Below, piece after piece: positions 10,001 to 18,593 of a stretch of DNA of 64,000 nucleotides. Origin of the DNA: Paraburkholderia azotifigens (GTDB lineage Bacteria; Pseudomonadota; Gammaproteobacteria; Burkholderiales; Burkholderiaceae); contig NZ_VOQS01000005.1 in assembly GCF_007995085.1 (NCBI RefSeq), positions 2,418,001 to 2,482,000 on the forward strand, given 5' to 3'. Each line of letters starts with the position of its first letter. Position 1 is the first letter of the stretch. A program made the translations under genes and the position numbers. The notes under the pieces were generated by a model. The model had not been told where the DNA came from. It saw only the letters and a list, made by a program, of their open reading frames with translations, and did not search any database.

Positions 10001-11060
10001 ACGGCCATCGCGCGCGCCCGTGGGCGAAGGGCGTCTTGCCGGACTCACGCTGCTCGTGGTCGAAGACAATCCGCTCAATCGCGAAGTGGCCGAAGGCCTG
10101 TTGAGCCGCGAAGGCGCGCATGTGGTGCTGGCCGAAAGCGGCCTCGAGGGCGTCGAGAAGGTGCTGACGGGCACGCGCGTGTTCGACGCGGTGCTGATGG
10201 ACATGCAGATGCCCGACGTCGACGGGCTCGAAGCGACGCGGCTGATTCGCGCGCACGGCCGCTTCGCGGCGCTGCCGATCGTCGCGATGACGGCGAACGC
10301 GACACGCGCGGACCGCGATGCGTGTCTCGCGGCGGGCATGAACGATCATGTCGGCAAGCCGATCGACGTGAAGCATCTGGTCGACGTGCTGCTCGCGCAG
10401 ACGCGCGCGATTGCGCTGCCCGTCGCCACCGACGCGCGCGCCCCCGATGATGCGCCGGCGAGCGAGTTGCTCGAACGCAAGGAATCGATCGTCGGGCGTT
10501 TTGGCGGCAGCGAGGATCTGATTCGCAAGGCGCTCGGCGTGTTCGTTGGCGAGATGGAGCGGCACCTGGACGACTTGCGTGAAGAAGCGGAGCAGAACGG
10601 CGAGGGACGCAGCGCGGCTTTGCTGCACGCGATCAAGGGCAGTGCGGGAACAATGGGCGCGAAGACGCTCGCGGATTTCGCGGCGGCGCTCGAACATCGC
10701 GTGCACGAACGGGATGAGAACGATGCGGCCGTGACGCCTGGCGAAGTGGACCGGCTCGAACGTCTGCTGATCGACAGTGTCACGCAGTTGCGCGTCGTGT
10801 TCGGCGACAGGCATAACGGGCACGCCGCGGACGTCGCTGAACAGTTGGAGACGCAAGAGTATCGGGCGCGGCTGGGCCGCCTGCTCGAACGTCTGGAGGC
10901 ATCCAATCTGGAGGCGCTCGATCTTGCCGAAACGCTCGCGCCGCACGTGCCGTCGGAATTGCAGCCGCGTTTCGACCGGCTGCTCGCCGAGATCGAAGCG
11001 CTGGACTTCGTCACGGCGGCTGCCAGTACACGCGAGATGCTGGATCAATTGACATGCTAG
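7059..11060 (+). CDS. Hybrid sensor histidine kinase with two receiver domains and HPt
   Basis: A 1333-residue membrane-bound phosphorelay protein. In order: membrane helix 1 (about residues 14-34), a periplasmic Cache-type sensor (about 40-285), helix 2 (about 290-312), two PAS domains (about 325-450 and 460-590), HisKA with the phospho-accepting H610 (MSHEIRTPLN), HATPase (DSGIGIS and GGTGLGLAIS boxes, about 715-835), receiver 1 (D902), receiver 2 (D1048) and a C-terminal HPt domain with H1190 (HAIKGSAG). All phospho-sites are intact, so a complete internal His-Asp-His relay is possible. The start is TTG 7059: no in-frame ATG or GTG lies between it and the stop at 7038, and GGAG sits seven bases before it. 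Its stop overlaps the downstream diguanylate cyclase gene. Confidence 0.92.
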   Translation: MASRIFRRVSLPIRVTLFIVIVCALLIGSDVWRSATSRRDQMEEMSVATANLARAMAQHADDTIRQADTTLVDVVERVEHDGVSPAALERLHRLFIQRAAELPQLDGLYLYDRDGNWLANSQPALVKNFNNADREYFVYHRTHADRGVHIGMPVQSRSTGKWIVPVSRRVDGPDGQFAGVVLATVGIDFFTRFYDSLDIGRYGAVALVADNGVMVVRRPFETRFVGKNVADTMLFRVHQQSRETASFVSKSAQDGVTRLNSERTLSHYPLFVVAALAQDEILARWWSDTLWHAAGTTVLVLMLAVFGWRLVRNANLRTRVERKLAASLETRRAILDTAVNPIITLDRSGVILSLNPAGEKAFGYAEDEIAGKDVRVLVSGTVHELFDRYASQFAGRGASDSHDIVSECELAGLRKDGSVFPVHVSTGAMVMGGERRFVCVITDMSVQIRERAELSEARDQLLLAADIAELGIWSWEFTNDALRWNARMFEIFGMSATPAEGLHFEHWLSRVHEEDRPAAVERLEAAFAGEVTSKHIQLPLYRISLPDGEIRHIQTTFTVQRDASGNPVGMTGVTHDVTEQRNIELRLRDAKQQADAANAAKSAFLANMSHEIRTPLNAVLGMLDLVQSTGLNERQSGYVVKAETAAKSLLGLLNDVLDYSKIEAGKLQLDTHAFEIEPLMQDLGVVLSGNQYDKEVEVLFDISPDLPPVVIGDSLRLQQVLVNLAGNALKFTIKGQVVVSFTLLSRLDTGVRVRIAVTDSGIGISEAQLGQIFEGFSQAEVSTTRRFGGTGLGLAISRRLVELMGGKLEVASEFGKGSRFWFDINLGVSADVHADDLDLRLPLDRRLRVLVADDNGIAREVLSRTARALGWEADVVPGGISAVKLAAAAEREQEGYDVILLDWRMPDLDGLSAARRIDEARAGRSAPAIVMITAYGQEVLAAAQESDDMPFDAFVTKPVTPRQLAQTVQRVLTGPKAAHPRRPSRAPVGEGRLAGLTLLVVEDNPLNREVAEGLLSREGAHVVLAESGLEGVEKVLTGTRVFDAVLMDMQMPDVDGLEATRLIRAHGRFAALPIVAMTANATRADRDACLAAGMNDHVGKPIDVKHLVDVLLAQTRAIALPVATDARAPDDAPASELLERKESIVGRFGGSEDLIRKALGVFVGEMERHLDDLREEAEQNGEGRSAALLHAIKGSAGTMGAKTLADFAAALEHRVHERDENDAAVTPGEVDRLERLLIDSVTQLRVVFGDRHNGHAADVAEQLETQEYRARLGRLLERLEASNLEALDLAETLAPHVPSELQPRFDRLLAEIEALDFVTAAASTREMLDQLTC

Positions 11061-12007
11061 AACACATCCCCGGCGACTTGGCCCACACGTTCACGCTGCG
11101 TCCGAAGCTGCTGATCGCGGACGATCAGCCCGTCAACGTCCGGGCGCTGCACGCGCTCTTCAAGGACGATTGCGACGTGTTCATGGCGACCAGCGGCGCG
11201 CAGACCATCGAGCTGTGCCGCAAGGTGCTGCCCGATCTGATCCTGCTCGACGTCGTGATGGACGGCATGGATGGCCATGAAGTCTGCCGCCGCCTGAAGG
11301 CCGATCCGCTGACGCATACGATTCCCGTCATTTTCGTCACTGCGCAGGCGGATGAAGCCGACGAAGAGTACGGGCTGTCGCTCGGCGCGGTCGATTTCAT
11401 CACGAAGCCGATCAAGCCGGCCATCGTGCGGGCGCGGGTGCGCGCGCATCTTTCGCTGAAAATGCAGGGCGACGTGCTGCGCTCGATTGCGCTCGTCGAC
11501 GGGCTGACGGGCGTCGGCAACCGGCGCAAGTTCGAGGAAGATCTCGATGCGAGCTGGCGGCATTGCCTGCGCGAATCGGCGCCGCTGTCGCTGGTGATGG
11601 TCGACGTCGATTACTTCAAGCGCTACAACGACCGTTACGGGCATCAGGCGGGCGACCGCTGCTTGCAGACCGTCGCGAAACGCCTGACAGAAACGCTGCG
11701 CCGTCCTTACGACACGGTTGGGCGATATGGCGGCGAAGAATTCGCGTGCCTGCTGCCGAACACGCCGCTCGAATCGGCGACGCGGATCGCATTGAAGATG
11801 GAGGAAGGCGTGCGCGCGCTCAAGCTCGAACATGTCGATTCGGGCTGCGCGGATACCGTGACGATCTCGGCGGGCGTGGCGACGCTGATGCCGACCACGG
11901 ACGCGCGATCCGCCGAACTCGTTGAAGCCGCCGACCAGCAGCTTTATGAGGCGAAGCATGCGGGGCGGGGGCGGGTGGCTTCGGCGATGCGGATGATGGA
12001 GGGGTGA
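11054..12007 (+). CDS. Response regulator diguanylate cyclase (REC-GGDEF)
   Basis: A 317-residue protein with an N-terminal receiver domain (DDQ acidic pocket near residue 24, phospho-acceptor in LILLDVVMDG near residue 62) and a C-terminal GGDEF domain (about residues 150-312). The active-site motif is GGEEF (in RYGGEEFACLLP). An intact RxxD inhibitory site (RPYD) lies five residues before it, so the enzyme should make c-di-GMP and be feedback-inhibited by it. The gene begins inside the last codons of the hybrid kinase, so the two are co-expressed. The kinase's HPt domain is the obvious phosphate donor. Layout resembles PleD/WspR-type output regulators. Confidence 0.93.
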   Translation: MLEHIPGDLAHTFTLRPKLLIADDQPVNVRALHALFKDDCDVFMATSGAQTIELCRKVLPDLILLDVVMDGMDGHEVCRRLKADPLTHTIPVIFVTAQADEADEEYGLSLGAVDFITKPIKPAIVRARVRAHLSLKMQGDVLRSIALVDGLTGVGNRRKFEEDLDASWRHCLRESAPLSLVMVDVDYFKRYNDRYGHQAGDRCLQTVAKRLTETLRRPYDTVGRYGGEEFACLLPNTPLESATRIALKMEEGVRALKLEHVDSGCADTVTISAGVATLMPTTDARSAELVEAADQQLYEAKHAGRGRVASAMRMMEG

Positions 12008-12031
12008 TCGTTCGCGGTTCTTTCTGGCGCC

Positions 12032-12913
12032 TCACCCCCTATCCCTTGGCCTCGCCTGCAACGTCTCCACGATCTCGCGCATCAGCGCCTTCCGGTCATC
12101 CGACGCGCGCTGCACCATGCCGACCGTACGCAGCGTCGGCGGACTCGATATCGGAATCACGCGCAGCAACGGATCGTTCAGCCAGTTGCCGCGTATCAGC
12201 AGCGGCAGCACCGCGACGCCGACCTTCTCGCGCACCAACGCGACGATCGTCTCGATCGAATTGAGTTCGAGATACTCGTTCACCATCAGGCCCGCCTTCT
12301 GCAACGCCTGCTCGACCACCTGCCCGGTGCGCACGCGCCGGTCGAAGCGCAGAAAACCCTGGCTGCGCAGAATGCGCTGCGGATCGTTATCGCCGACATC
12401 GCGGCTCACGACGAGCATCATCGGCTCGGTATAGAGCGTGGTCCATTTGAGCGTGTCGGGCAGCGTCTCGTCCGCGCGCGCGACCACGGCGGCGACGTCG
12501 ACTTCGCCCGCTTCGACCATGTTCGCCAGTTCGTCTGAGCGCGCCGACAGCAGCCGCACGTCGAGCCGCGGATGCGACGCCTTGAGCCGCGCGACAGCCA
12601 GCGACAGCGCACCGATCACCGACACCACTGCGCCGATCGTCACCGGCCCCTCCATCGCGTCCGTCGGCCTCGCTTCCAGTTCGGCGAGCAGATCGAGGAT
12701 TTGCTCGACCTTCGGCCAGATCGTATGACCGTGCTGCGTCAGCGTGATCTGCCGGCCCCGGCGGTCGAACAGCTGGCGCCCCAGCGCTTCTTCGAGCCCG
12801 CGCATCTGCAGGCTGACGGCGGCCTGCGTCAACGCGACTTTATCGGCGGCGGCCGAGAACGAGCCCGTGCGGGCAACGGCCTTGAAGGTCTTCAACATGC
12901 GAAGCGTCGGCAT
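12032..12913 (-). CDS. LysR family transcriptional regulator
   Basis: A 293-residue LysR-type regulator with a clear N-terminal helix-turn-helix (LRMLKTFKAVARTGSFSAAA, then DKVALTQAAVSLQMRGLEEA) and a ligand-binding C-terminal domain. It is divergent from the peptide ABC importer/gamma-glutamyltransferase operon with 148 bp between, so it probably controls that operon. Its 3' end faces the diguanylate cyclase gene 24 bp away, with no clear terminator between. Confidence 0.92.
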   Translation of the reverse strand: MPTLRMLKTFKAVARTGSFSAAADKVALTQAAVSLQMRGLEEALGRQLFDRRGRQITLTQHGHTIWPKVEQILDLLAELEARPTDAMEGPVTIGAVVSVIGALSLAVARLKASHPRLDVRLLSARSDELANMVEAGEVDVAAVVARADETLPDTLKWTTLYTEPMMLVVSRDVGDNDPQRILRSQGFLRFDRRVRTGQVVEQALQKAGLMVNEYLELNSIETIVALVREKVGVAVLPLLIRGNWLNDPLLRVIPISSPPTLRTVGMVQRASDDRKALMREIVETLQARPRDRG

Positions 12914-12931
12914 GGGCAGGTTCCAGTCGAA

Positions 12932-13025
12932 CTCATGATCGACTCATGAGAAAAACTTAAGCGTCGAAAAGAAAGTTTAATATTTTTTGTACGAAGCGCG
13001 CCATTATGATCGTTAGATGACGATC
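12932..13025. promoter_or_regulatory. Divergent control region of lysR and peptide-importer operon
   Basis: This AT-rich intergenic DNA holds an inverted repeat CTCAT-N9-ATGAG (12932-12950) and a second one GATCGT-N6-ACGATC (13008-13013 and 13020-13025). A possible -10 element TATGAT (13005-13010) for the rightward operon overlaps the second repeat. No convincing -35 is seen. Assignment as LysR operators is tentative. Confidence 0.35.
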
Positions 13026-13061
13026 TGAAAGGACGAGCAAGACAATGCGGAGTCACCAGGC

Positions 13062-14084
13062 ATGACAGGTGCTGAACGCCGGCCGGTTCTCGATGTACGA
13101 GGCTTCTCGCTGAAGTTCTCGAATTCGCCCGATGTCCCCAACGTCGTCGACAACGTCTCGTTTCCCGTCCATGCCGGCGAGACCTTGTGCATGGTCGGCG
13201 AGTCGGGTTGCGGCAAGAGCGTCACGTCGCTGGCGCTGATGGGACTGCTTGCGAGTCCGCCCGCGCGGCGCGTCGCGGGCACCGCGCAATTCGAAGGCGT
13301 GGATCTGTTCGCGCTGTCGGAGCGCGAACTGGCCGACATTCGCGGCAACCGCATGTCGATGATCTTCCAGGAGCCGATGACTTCGCTCAATCCTGCTTAC
13401 ACGATCGGCGATCAGATTGGCGAGAGCATCCGGCGGCATCGCGGCGTGAACCGCGCGCAAGCGCGTGACGAAGCGTTGAAGATGCTGCGCCTCGTCCATA
13501 TTCCCGCACCCGAAACGCGGCTCGACGCGTTTCCGCATCAACTGTCGGGCGGTATGCGCCAGCGCGTGATGATCGCGATGGCGCTCGCGAACAGCCCGCG
13601 TCTCCTGATCGCCGACGAACCCACTACCGCGCTCGACGTGACCATTCAGGCGCAAGTGCTGTCGCTCGTGCGCACGCTGCAGGCGGAAACGGGCACGGCG
13701 ATGCTGCTGATCACGCACGATCTCGGCGTGGTCGCCGAAGTCGCGGATCATGTCGCCGTGATGTATGCGGGCAGGATCGTCGAATATGGCACGGTCGCCG
13801 ATCTGTTCGACGATCCGCAGCATCCGTACACGATCGGCCTGATGGGCGCGATTCCGTCCGTCGGCAAGCGCGAAGGCGCGCTCGCGACGATACGCGGCTC
13901 GGTGCCTTCGCCGGAACAGATGCCGCGCGGCTGCCGTTTCGCGCCACGCTGTCCGTTCGCGGAGCCACGCTGCTTCGACTCGGCGCCGCCCGAGCGCACG
14001 CTGTCCGGCGAGCATCGCGTCGCCTGCTGGCTCGCGCCTGTCGAACAGATCTTGAAGCCCGCGCAGCAGAAGGTCACGACATGA
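13062..14084 (+). CDS. Dipeptide/oligopeptide ABC transporter ATP-binding protein (DppD-like)
   Basis: A 340-residue ATPase of the peptide importer family. It has Walker A GESGCGKS (about residues 46-53), Q-loop in [11 protein letters not shown], signature LSGGMRQR, Walker [13 protein letters not shown] and the H-loop in LLITHD. The C-terminal oligopeptide-transporter extension with spaced cysteines ([14 protein letters not shown]) is intact. GGAG lies nine bases before the ATG. It is the first gene of a six-gene operon and overlaps the next ATPase by four bases. It energises import together with the second ATPase and the two permeases. Confidence 0.93.
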   Translation: MTGAERRPVLDVRGFSLKFSNSPDVPNVVDNVSFPVHAGETLCMVGESGCGKSVTSLALMGLLASPPARRVAGTAQFEGVDLFALSERELADIRGNRMSMIFQEPMTSLNPAYTIGDQIGESIRRHRGVNRAQARDEALKMLRLVHIPAPETRLDAFPHQLSGGMRQRVMIAMALANSPRLLIADEPTTALDVTIQAQVLSLVRTLQAETGTAMLLITHDLGVVAEVADHVAVMYAGRIVEYGTVADLFDDPQHPYTIGLMGAIPSVGKREGALATIRGSVPSPEQMPRGCRFAPRCPFAEPRCFDSAPPERTLSGEHRVACWLAPVEQILKPAQQKVTT

Positions 14085-15166
14085 AACCGGCCATCCTCGA
14101 AGCCAGCGCGCTGACGAAGCGCTTCGGCGGCGAACGCCACCTGTTCGCGCGCACGCCGACCGTGCATGCCGTCAACGACGTCTCGTTCGCCGTGCAGACG
14201 GGCGAGACGTTCGCGATCGTCGGCGAATCGGGTTGCGGCAAGTCGACGCTCGGCCGTCTGCTGCTGCGCCTGATCGACGCGACGCAAGGCCGCGTGATCT
14301 ATCAGGGCGAAGACATCACGCACTGGCAGGGCGCGAAGCTGCGCCGTCTGCGCCGCGAGATGCAGATCATCTTTCAGGATCCGTTCGCGTCGCTCAATCC
14401 GGGCATGACGGTCGGGCAGATCATCGGCGAGCCGGTGGCGTTTCATGGGCTTGCACGCAATGCTTCGGAGCGGCGCGAGCGCGTCGCGCAACTGCTGACC
14501 AAGGTCGGCTTGCAACCGGCGTATGCGGAGCGCTATCCGCATGAGTTTTCGGGCGGGCAGCGGCAACGCATCGGCATCGCGCGGGCGCTGGCGGGCGAGC
14601 CGAAGCTGATCGTCGGCGACGAGCCCGTGTCGGCGCTCGACGTCTCCGTGCAGGCGCAGGTGATCAATCTGCTCGAATCGCTGAAGGCGGAACTCGGCCT
14701 CACGCTCGTGATGGTCGCGCACGATCTCGCCGTCATCCGTCACATGAGCGACCGCGTCGCCGTCATGTACCTCGGCGAAATCGTCGAACTCGCGCAGGTC
14801 GACGAACTGTTCGACACGCCGCTGCATCCGTACACGCAGGCGCTGCTGCGCGCGATTCCCGCCAGCAGTCCACACGAGCGCCGCACGAAGCCTGCGTTGC
14901 AGGGCGATTTGCCGAGCCCGACGGCGCCGCCGCCCGGCTGCCGCTTTCACACGCGCTGCCCGCACGCGAAGCCGCGCTGCGCGCAGGAACGCCCGCTCGC
15001 CGAAGTGCTGCCGGGCGGGCGGCAGGTGGCCTGTCATTTCTGGCGAGACGTGCAGAACGCGGGCAGCGGTGCGCCGCTCGTCGCGAGCGTCAGCGCGAAA
15101 CTGAACGAACGGCTCGCCCTTTACCGCGAGAAGCAGGCAGCAACGATGGCGAACGCGAACCGATAA
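14081..15166 (+). CDS. Dipeptide/oligopeptide ABC transporter ATP-binding protein (DppF-like)
   Basis: A 361-residue ATPase paired with the preceding one. Walker [24 protein letters not shown], signature FSGGQRQR, Walker [13 protein letters not shown] and H-loop VAHD are all present, followed by the Cys-containing C-terminal domain ([14 protein letters not shown]). The ATGA overlap with the upstream gene indicates coupled translation. The tail beyond residue 325 is slightly longer than usual and unremarkable. Confidence 0.93.
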   Translation: MKPAILEASALTKRFGGERHLFARTPTVHAVNDVSFAVQTGETFAIVGESGCGKSTLGRLLLRLIDATQGRVIYQGEDITHWQGAKLRRLRREMQIIFQDPFASLNPGMTVGQIIGEPVAFHGLARNASERRERVAQLLTKVGLQPAYAERYPHEFSGGQRQRIGIARALAGEPKLIVGDEPVSALDVSVQAQVINLLESLKAELGLTLVMVAHDLAVIRHMSDRVAVMYLGEIVELAQVDELFDTPLHPYTQALLRAIPASSPHERRTKPALQGDLPSPTAPPPGCRFHTRCPHAKPRCAQERPLAEVLPGGRQVACHFWRDVQNAGSGAPLVASVSAKLNERLALYREKQAATMANANR

Positions 15167-15211
15167 CCCGACTTCCGATTGGCAACCCGAACCGCAACAA
15201 GGACACCACGC

Positions 15212-16708
15212 ATGCGAAGAATGTTGATTGCCGCCGCGCTCGCCTTGAGCGCATCTGCCGCGATGGCGCAGAGCACGATCCGAATTGGCCTGCAGGACGA
15301 TATCGGTTCGCTCGATCCCGCGCGCAGCGTGCAGTTCGTCGACCGGATCGTGTTCGCGTCGCTGTGCAACTCGCTCGTCGACGTGACGCCCGATCTGAAA
15401 GTCGTGCCGATGCTCGCCACCTCATGGACGACGAGCGCCGACGGCAAGAGCATGACTTTCAAGCTGCGCCAGGGCGTGAAGTTCCAGAACGACGAGCCGT
15501 TCAACGCGGCCGCCGTGAAAGCGAACCTCGACCGCTACCGCAGTCTGCCGACTAGCAACCGCAAGAGCGAACTGTCGTCCGTCGATCACGTCGACGTAGT
15601 GGACGACAACACGGTGACGATCGTATTGAAGCAGCCGGACGCCGCGCTGCTCGCCACGCTGTCCGACCGCGCCGGCATGATGCTCGCGCCGAAGACGCTC
15701 GCCGACGCCGCCGGCGTCGCGTCCCATCCCGTCTGCTCGGGGCCGTACAGGTTCGTGCAGCGCGTGCAGAACGATCGCGTCGTGCTCGAGAAGTTCGCGG
15801 GCTACTGGGACGCGGACAAGTACCCGATCCAGCGCGTCGTGTTCCAGCCGATTCCCGACAGCACCGTGCGTCTCGCGAACCTGCGTTCGGGCTCGCTCGA
15901 CATGCTCGAACGTCTCGCGCCTTCCGACGTTGCCTCGGTGAAGAGCGACGCGAATCTGCAGTTCAAGCCGGTGACGGGGCTCGGCTTCTACTACGTGACC
16001 TTCAACATCAACAACGGTCCGCGCGGCAATGGTCCGCTGAAGGACAAGCGCGTGCGCCAGGCGTTCGAACTGTCGATCGATCGCGATGCCATCGACCAGG
16101 TGATCGGCGCGGGCATCTTCACGCCCGCCAATCAGGGCATTCCGAAGTCGAGCCCGTATTACAACGCGTCGCTGCCGACCACGAAGCGCGACGTCGCGAA
16201 AGCGAAGGCGCTGCTGAAAGCATCGGGCCACGAGCATCCGACCATCGAGTTCGCCTATCCGAACAACACAGTCGCAAGCCAGATCACGCAGATGCTGCAG
16301 GCGATGCTCGGCGAATCCGGCATCACGCTGAAACTGCGGCCGAGCGACTACGCGACGGAACTGAACGCCGGCCATAGCGGCGACTTCGAGGCGATGTACA
16401 CGGGCTGGTCGGGCCGCGTCGATCCCGACGGCAATCTGCATCAGTTCAACACGTGCGCGGGCAACCTGAACTACGCGCACTACTGCAACCAGCAGGTCGA
16501 TTCGCTGCTCGACGGGGCGCGCACCAGGCTCACGGCAGCGGAGCGCAAGACGGACTACGACGCGGCCGGCAAGATCCTCGCCGACGACGATCCCATCGTC
16601 TATATCTACGCGCAGCCCTGGCCGTTCGTGCTGTCGAAGAAGGTGCAGGGTTTCACGCCTTCAGCCGACGGCCTCGTGCGTCTGCGCGGCGTGTCGATCA
16701 AGGGCTGA
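15212..16708 (+). CDS. Peptide ABC transporter substrate-binding protein (SBP family 5)
   Basis: A 498-residue exported binding protein of the DppA/OppA/GsiB family (SBP_bac_5). A short signal peptide (MRRMLIAAALALSASAAMAQ) precedes the typical TIRIGLQDDIGSLDPARS opening. ATG 15212 is chosen over the TTG at 15179 because AGGA lies nine bases before it and the signal peptide then starts correctly. The protein binds the peptide in the periplasm and delivers it to the two permeases encoded next. The linked gamma-glutamyltransferase suggests glutathione or another gamma-glutamyl compound as ligand, which is inference. Confidence 0.92.
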   Translation: MRRMLIAAALALSASAAMAQSTIRIGLQDDIGSLDPARSVQFVDRIVFASLCNSLVDVTPDLKVVPMLATSWTTSADGKSMTFKLRQGVKFQNDEPFNAAAVKANLDRYRSLPTSNRKSELSSVDHVDVVDDNTVTIVLKQPDAALLATLSDRAGMMLAPKTLADAAGVASHPVCSGPYRFVQRVQNDRVVLEKFAGYWDADKYPIQRVVFQPIPDSTVRLANLRSGSLDMLERLAPSDVASVKSDANLQFKPVTGLGFYYVTFNINNGPRGNGPLKDKRVRQAFELSIDRDAIDQVIGAGIFTPANQGIPKSSPYYNASLPTTKRDVAKAKALLKASGHEHPTIEFAYPNNTVASQITQMLQAMLGESGITLKLRPSDYATELNAGHSGDFEAMYTGWSGRVDPDGNLHQFNTCAGNLNYAHYCNQQVDSLLDGARTRLTAAERKTDYDAAGKILADDDPIVYIYAQPWPFVLSKKVQGFTPSADGLVRLRGVSIKG

Positions 16709-16713
16709 GCGTC

Positions 16714-17658
16714 ATGCTGCGGATCATCGCGAATCGCATGCTGGTAGCCGTGCCGACGCTGATCCTGGTGTCGATGCTGATCTTCGGCCTGCAAAAGCTG
16801 CTGCCGGGCGACCCGGTGCTGGCGATGGCAGGCGAAGATCAGGACGCGCAGGTCATCGCGACGCTGCGCGTGAAGTATCACCTCGATCAGCCGGTGCCGA
16901 CGCAGTACGCACTGTGGGTGCGCGATGTCGCGCATGGCGATCTCGGTGCGTCGCTGCGCACGGACGTGCCCGTGCGCTCGCTGATCGCGCAGAAGCTGCC
17001 CGTCACGATCCAGCTGGCGGTGATGGCGATGATCCTCGCAATCGGCATCGGCATCCCGGCCGGCGTGATTTCGGCGGCGAGCCGCGGCGGTCCGCTCGAC
17101 TACGCGGCGAACATCTTCGCGCTGTCGGGCATGTCGATCCCGAACTTCTGGCTCGGCATTATGCTGATCTTCATCGTGTCGGTGCGCTGGCATCTGTTGC
17201 CGTCGTCGGGTTATGTGTCGCCGGGCGAGGACTTCTGGCTGAGCATCAAGACGATGCTGATGCCCGCATTCGTGCTGGGCGCGGCGCTCGGCGCGCAGCT
17301 GATGCGTCACACGCGCAGTGCGATGCTCGGCGTGTTGCGCACGGACTACATCCGCACCGCGCGCGCGAAGGGTCTGTTGCGCGGCGCCGTGGTCGTCAAG
17401 CATGCGTTCCGTAATGCGCTGATTCCCATCGTCACCGTGCTCGCGCTGCTGTTCGGCGAACTGCTCGCGGGCGCCGTGCTGACGGAACAGGTGTTCACGA
17501 TTCCCGGCTTCGGCAAGCTGGTCGTCGATGCCGTGTTCAATCGCGATTACCCCGTCGTGCAAGGCGTCGTGCTCGTCACCGCGCTCGCGTTCATCGTTGT
17601 GAATCTGTTCGCCGACGTGCTGTACATCCTGCTCAATCCAAGACTGAGGCGCAGCTGA
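16714..17658 (+). CDS. Peptide ABC transporter permease (DppB/GsiC-like)
   Basis: A 314-residue inner-membrane permease with six predicted helices, starting MLRIIANRMLVAVPTLILVS as usual for the DppB/OppB group. The EAA-type cytoplasmic loop (RTARAKGLLRGAVVVKHAFRNALIP) that contacts the ATPases is clear. The frame is open further upstream, but that part is only the shadow of the binding-protein gene; ATG 16714, five bases after its stop, gives the correct family start. The stop overlaps the next permease start (TGATG). Confidence 0.92.
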   Translation: MLRIIANRMLVAVPTLILVSMLIFGLQKLLPGDPVLAMAGEDQDAQVIATLRVKYHLDQPVPTQYALWVRDVAHGDLGASLRTDVPVRSLIAQKLPVTIQLAVMAMILAIGIGIPAGVISAASRGGPLDYAANIFALSGMSIPNFWLGIMLIFIVSVRWHLLPSSGYVSPGEDFWLSIKTMLMPAFVLGAALGAQLMRHTRSAMLGVLRTDYIRTARAKGLLRGAVVVKHAFRNALIPIVTVLALLFGELLAGAVLTEQVFTIPGFGKLVVDAVFNRDYPVVQGVVLVTALAFIVVNLFADVLYILLNPRLRRS

Positions 17659-18542
17659 TGGCTACTCCACTCGATGCCCGCTCCGTGCCGTCTGCGGGCG
17701 CCTTGCCGCGTCGCAAGCGGCGCGGGCTCGTGCGCTTCATGCGCAACCGGGCGGCCGTGTTCGGCGCGCTCCTCGTCGCGCTCGTCGTGGTGATGGCCGT
17801 GTTCGCGCCGTGGCTCACGCAGTACGACCCCGTGCAGGCGAGCTTCATGACCGTGCGCCAGGCGCCGTCGGCGGCCCACTGGTTCGGCACCGACGAACTC
17901 GGCCGCGACGTCTTGAGCCGTCTGCTGTACGGCGCGCGCGCCTCGCTGCTGGCGGGCGTCGTGTCGGTCGGCATTGCCGTCGTGCTGGGCGTGCCGCTCG
18001 GCTTGCTCGCCGGTTATTTCGGCAAGCTCGTCGACGGCGTGATTTCGCGTATCGCCGATGCGTTGCTGTCGATCCCGTTTCTGATTCTCGCGATCGCGCT
18101 GAGCGCATTCCTCGGGCCGAGCCTGACGAACGCAATGGCCGCGATCGGCATTTCGGCGATGCCGCGCTTCATCCGCCTGACGCGCGGGCAGGCGATCAGC
18201 GTCAAGGCCGAAGAGTATGTGGAAGGCGCACGCGCGATCGGCCTCGATCACGCGCGCATCATTCTGCGTTACATTCTGCCCAACGTGCTGCCCCCCATCA
18301 TCGTGCAGGCCAGTCTGACGGTGGCGAGCGCGATCATCGCCGAAGCAAGCCTGTCCTTCCTCGGACTCGGGCAATTGCCGCCCGCGCCGTCGTGGGGATC
18401 GATGCTCAACACCGCCAAGGACTTCGTGAGCCAGGCGCCGTGGATGTCGATCTTTCCCGGCATCGCGATCTTCCTGGCCGTGCTCGGCTTCAACCTGCTC
18501 GGCGACGGTCTGCGTGACGCGCTCGACCCGCGCGAGTCCTGA
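17658..18542 (+). CDS. Peptide ABC transporter permease (DppC/GsiD-like)
   Basis: A 294-residue permease with the DppC/OppC layout: a cytoplasmic N-terminal stretch ending RFMRNRAAVFGALLVAL, then helix 1, a periplasmic loop with HWFGTDELGRDVLSRLLYGAR, and five further helices. The EAA loop is EYVEGARAIGLDHARIILRYILPN. It starts on the TGATG overlap with the partner permease. Together they form the membrane channel of the importer. Confidence 0.92.
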   Translation: MATPLDARSVPSAGALPRRKRRGLVRFMRNRAAVFGALLVALVVVMAVFAPWLTQYDPVQASFMTVRQAPSAAHWFGTDELGRDVLSRLLYGARASLLAGVVSVGIAVVLGVPLGLLAGYFGKLVDGVISRIADALLSIPFLILAIALSAFLGPSLTNAMAAIGISAMPRFIRLTRGQAISVKAEEYVEGARAIGLDHARIILRYILPNVLPPIIVQASLTVASAIIAEASLSFLGLGQLPPAPSWGSMLNTAKDFVSQAPWMSIFPGIAIFLAVLGFNLLGDGLRDALDPRES

Positions 18543-18593
18543 TTTTTTCCATGACCGTGCCGCGATGGCATCGTCGATCATCAGAGTGACAAC

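Noticed and set aside
13748..15037. A 429-codon minus-strand open frame opposite the two peptide-importer ATPases
   Set aside because: Antisense of two genes with intact Walker motifs; composition typical of shadow frames.
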